Positions 61,711-64,000 of a stretch of 64,000 bases of DNA are shown here, piece by piece. The position numbers and the translations under genes are program-made. This stretch comes from Cyclobacteriaceae bacterium (GTDB lineage: Bacteria > Bacteroidota > Bacteroidia > Cytophagales > Cyclobacteriaceae), in assembly GCA_029858965.1 (NCBI GenBank), contig JAOUDZ010000007.1, positions 1 through 64,000 on the forward strand, in the 5' to 3' direction. The notes under the pieces were generated by a model, which searched no databases, had not been told where the DNA came from, and was given only the letters and a program-made list of their open reading frames with translations. Every line of letters starts with the position of its first letter. The first letter of the stretch is position 1.

Positions 61711-64000
61711 ATGTTCAAATTAATTTTTGCAGCCACTACAATGTTGTGGACAATAGTTGCTTCCGCGCAGGAGTATTCCATCCACGGGAAAGTGGAGCAT
61801 GCAAGTGGAGGCCTGCCACTGGCCGGGGCGACATTCGAGGTAAAAGAACTCAAACAGATAACCGTGACAGATGAGTTTGGAAACTTTGCGATGACAAAAT
61901 TACCAGCTGGCGAATACACCGCTTCTGTCAGGTTTCTTGGCTTTGCAGAACAAGTTCAAAAGTTCACACTTGTGGAAAACCTTGAAATAAATTTTGTCCT
62001 TGAAGAAACGCAGCAAATGACCGATGAAGTGGTCGTATTTGCCACGCGCGCAAATGAGAAGACACCAGCAACATTTCTCCAGATAGACAAGCTGGCTATC
62101 CAAAAACAAAATTTTGGTCAGGATTTACCCCTGCTGTTGAATTGGACACCCTCATTGGTTTCCACATCTGACGCCGGGGCAGGAATTGGATATACTGGAT
62201 TACGCATCCGCGGGAGTGATGCATCCAGGATAAACGTAACGATAAATGGGATTGCACTTAATGACAGTGAGTCACAAGGTGTCTTCTGGGTGAACACGCC
62301 GGATCTGGCTTCTTCTGTTCAAAGCATACAGGTTCAGCGTGGTGTGGGGACCTCAACCAATGGCGCCGGCGCTTTCGGTGCAACTGTTAATGTATTAACG
62401 GATGCGCTTGTTGATAAGCCTTATGCAGAAGGTGTAGCTTCCGCCGGCTCTTTTCATTCACAACGTTATACGTTCAAGATTGGAACAGGTCTTGTTAACA
62501 ATCGATGGTCTTTTGACGGAAGGGTATCAAAGATTAAATCCAATGGATATCTGGAGCGGGCAACTTCCGATCTCAATTCCTATTATATAAGTGGCGGGTA
62601 TTATGGAAAGAGCACGATTGTAAAAGCAATTATTTTTGGAGGGCATGAACAGACATATCAGGCATGGTATGGAATAGACCCGGCAACTTTGGAAATAGAC
62701 AGACGCTTTAATTATGCTGGTGCAATCTATGATAGCGAAGGAAATGTCGTCAGGTTTTATGACAATGAAGTGGATAATTATCTGCAAAATCATTACCAAT
62801 TGCACATATCGCAAAGACTTTCTGAAAATTGGAATGCTAATATTTCGGGCCACTATACTCATGGACGTGGATATTTTGAACAGTATAAACAAGACGAATC
62901 TTTTTCCGCACTTGGATTGGCGAACGTAACAATTGGTGATTCGACCCTGGAATCCAGCGACGTTGTTGTGAGAAGGTGGCTGGATAATGACTATTATGGA
63001 AGCACGTTCTCTATTGACTATACCAAAGATAAAATGAATCTTATCATTGGAGGGGCGCTCAGCCAGTACGCTAATGCGCGCCATTTTGGAGAAATAATCT
63101 GGTCCGCGATTGCCACAGCGTCTCCAATAAGATATGTCTATTATGACGGCGAATCCGGGAAGACGGACTTCAATATTTATGTTAAATGGAATTATTCCAT
63201 AACGGACAAGCTCAATTCCTTTGTTGATCTTCAATATCGCGCTGTGAATTATGAAACAACGGGAATAGAGGATAACCAAATTCCATATATGATAAGCGAT
63301 CAATTTAGATTCTTTAATCCAAAGGCCGGATTCACGTATACGCTGGCGGAAAAAAACATGTTGTATATTTCCTATGCCATCGCCAACCGAGAGCCTAACC
63401 GTTCTGATTATTTGGATGGAATCGAAAGGCCAACAAGCGAGCAGCTTGGAAACTTAGAGTTGGGATGGAAAAAGAGTACAGCAGCATACATTCTTGAGGC
63501 GAACTATTATCTGATGAATTACACGGATCAGCTTGTTCTTACAGGGGCTGTAAGCGATACAGGGTACCCAATACGGGCAAATGTGGGAAAGAGTTATCGC
63601 ACCGGAATAGAACTTTCAGGTTCTGCTAATTTGTCTTCTAAAATCAATTGGCGTGGAAATATCACATGGAGCGTAAATAAGAATAAGGATTATGCAGTTC
63701 TGGATGAAAACAATAATGTAACCAACCAAAACACAACAATAATTCTTTCACCTTCCTGGATCGGGGGAAGCGAATTTACCCTGGCGCCACTTAAGAATTT
63801 CCAGGCTTCTTTGTTGAGTAAGTATGTAGGACAGCAATTTCTTGACAACAGCGAAAGTGACAATGTTAAACTTGATAGTTATTTCGTTAATGATATCAGG
63901 CTGTCTTACATATTTCGCCCTACAGGGTTAGAAGCGATTGAATTGGGGCTGCTGGTGAATAATATCTTTGATGTCGCATACTCGTCTAATGGATACGGAT
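61711..64000 (+). CDS. TonB-dependent receptor under TPP riboswitch, probable thiamin importer (3' end outside window)
   Basis: From the ATG at 61711, 763 codons are open to the window edge. A signal peptide (MFKLIFAATTMLWTIVASA) is followed by a carboxypeptidase-regulatory-like beta domain (about 23-105; GKVEHASGGLPLAGATFEV) and the plug (GYTGLRIRGSDASRINVTIN near 170, IQVQRGVGTSTNGAGAFGATVNVLT near 210). Barrel strands continue to NNIFDVAYSSNGYG, close to the C-terminus. It should import a TonB-energised ligand; the riboswitch directly upstream points to thiamin or a thiamin precursor, as known for receptors of this kind in Bacteroidetes. No TonB box was identified. Confidence 0.92.
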   Translation, partial: MFKLIFAATTMLWTIVASAQEYSIHGKVEHASGGLPLAGATFEVKELKQITVTDEFGNFAMTKLPAGEYTASVRFLGFAEQVQKFTLVENLEINFVLEETQQMTDEVVVFATRANEKTPATFLQIDKLAIQKQNFGQDLPLLLNWTPSLVSTSDAGAGIGYTGLRIRGSDASRINVTINGIALNDSESQGVFWVNTPDLASSVQSIQVQRGVGTSTNGAGAFGATVNVLTDALVDKPYAEGVASAGSFHSQRYTFKIGTGLVNNRWSFDGRVSKIKSNGYLERATSDLNSYYISGGYYGKSTIVKAIIFGGHEQTYQAWYGIDPATLEIDRRFNYAGAIYDSEGNVVRFYDNEVDNYLQNHYQLHISQRLSENWNANISGHYTHGRGYFEQYKQDESFSALGLANVTIGDSTLESSDVVVRRWLDNDYYGSTFSIDYTKDKMNLIIGGALSQYANARHFGEIIWSAIATASPIRYVYYDGESGKTDFNIYVKWNYSITDKLNSFVDLQYRAVNYETTGIEDNQIPYMISDQFRFFNPKAGFTYTLAEKNMLYISYAIANREPNRSDYLDGIERPTSEQLGNLELGWKKSTAAYILEANYYLMNYTDQLVLTGAVSDTGYPIRANVGKSYRTGIELSGSANLSSKINWRGNITWSVNKNKDYAVLDENNNVTNQNTTIILSPSWIGGSEFTLAPLKNFQASLLSKYVGQQFLDNSESDNVKLDSYFVNDIRLSYIFRPTGLEAIELGLLVNNIFDVAYSSNGYG

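Noticed and set aside
62527-63303. 258-codon minus-strand ORF rich in isoleucine
   Set aside because: It is the antisense shadow of the TonB-dependent receptor and has no own start context.
1-64000. Search for tRNA, rRNA, CRISPR repeats, insertion sequences, integrases and toxin-antitoxin pairs
   Set aside because: No clover-leaf sequence, regularly spaced repeats, transposase motifs or terminal repeats were noticed; nearly all sequence is explained by chromosomal genes.

Overview
The window reads as chromosomal core DNA of a gliding Bacteroidota bacterium, most likely class Cytophagia. The sequence-based reasons are: gliding-motility genes gldJ, gldD and gldE (the last two in the usual mutY-ssb-gldE-gldD order); tandem OmpH/Skp genes behind bamA and uppS; DUF6089, THUMP-like methyltransferase, GH3-type and YgcG-like TPM families typical of the phylum; almost no Shine-Dalgarno sequences; and several promoters of the Bacteroidetes type (TTG, about 19 bases, TAnnTTTG). 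Genus is not determinable from the sequence alone. I see no insertion sequence, prophage, CRISPR array, tRNA or rRNA gene.

Layout. 1-2043: 5' part of a membrane protein gene (DUF4175-like), a small conserved protein, an AhpD-like protein, and comF, which ends in a perfect palindrome shared with gldJ. 2111-9854: gldJ, an 84-residue unknown, mfd, a small membrane protein coupled to a thioredoxin-like lipoprotein, a THUMP-like methyltransferase and a lipid A biosynthesis N-terminal domain membrane protein. 10029-12194: HI0933-type flavoprotein and an S66 LD-carboxypeptidase. 12291-22128 (all minus): a long envelope-biogenesis series, yqeY-cvpA, alpha/beta hydrolase, CBS protein, nadK, two DUF6089 barrels, uppS, bamA and two ompH genes, ending in a terminator. 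22227-28644 (plus): pdxJ, three TPM-domain genes, glyA with a clear promoter, tatC and rpiB.

28634-41286: a polytopic membrane protein divergent from rbfA, a LolC/E-type permease, a SNF2 helicase, a PD40 propeller protein, an LpxL-like acyltransferase, an SDR, a 55-residue lipoprotein missed by the ORF track, radA, a UPF0316 membrane protein and a DUF6263-like protein. 41332-48410 (minus): GH3 family protein, lptB, recJ, a collagen-like glycine-rich exported protein, a SPOR-like coiled-coil protein and fumC. 48592-52666: 2H phosphoesterase, D-cysteine desulfhydrase family protein, radical SAM protein with a striking inverted repeat in front, and an M20 dipeptidase.

52818-59380: gldD, gldE, ssb and mutY (minus) diverge from HU, a TPR protein, a 29-residue mS38/COX24-like basic protein and rng (plus). 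59475-61399 (minus): frr, pyrH and a biotin carrier protein. 61577-64000: a TPP riboswitch followed by the 5' 763 codons of a TonB-dependent receptor, so probably a thiamin or thiamin-precursor outer-membrane importer.

The main themes are outer-membrane construction (uppS, bamA, ompH, lptB, LpxL-like, LolC/E-like, lipid A-like), gliding and lipoproteins, genome maintenance (mfd, radA, recJ, mutY, ssb, SNF2) and RNA metabolism (rbfA, rng, frr). I found no clear new defence or mobile system. The most interesting items are regulatory (inverted repeat before the radical SAM gene; riboswitch with a poor P1; stop codon inside a palindrome), small genes, frequent TTG starts, and the collagen-like protein joined to recJ-lptB.
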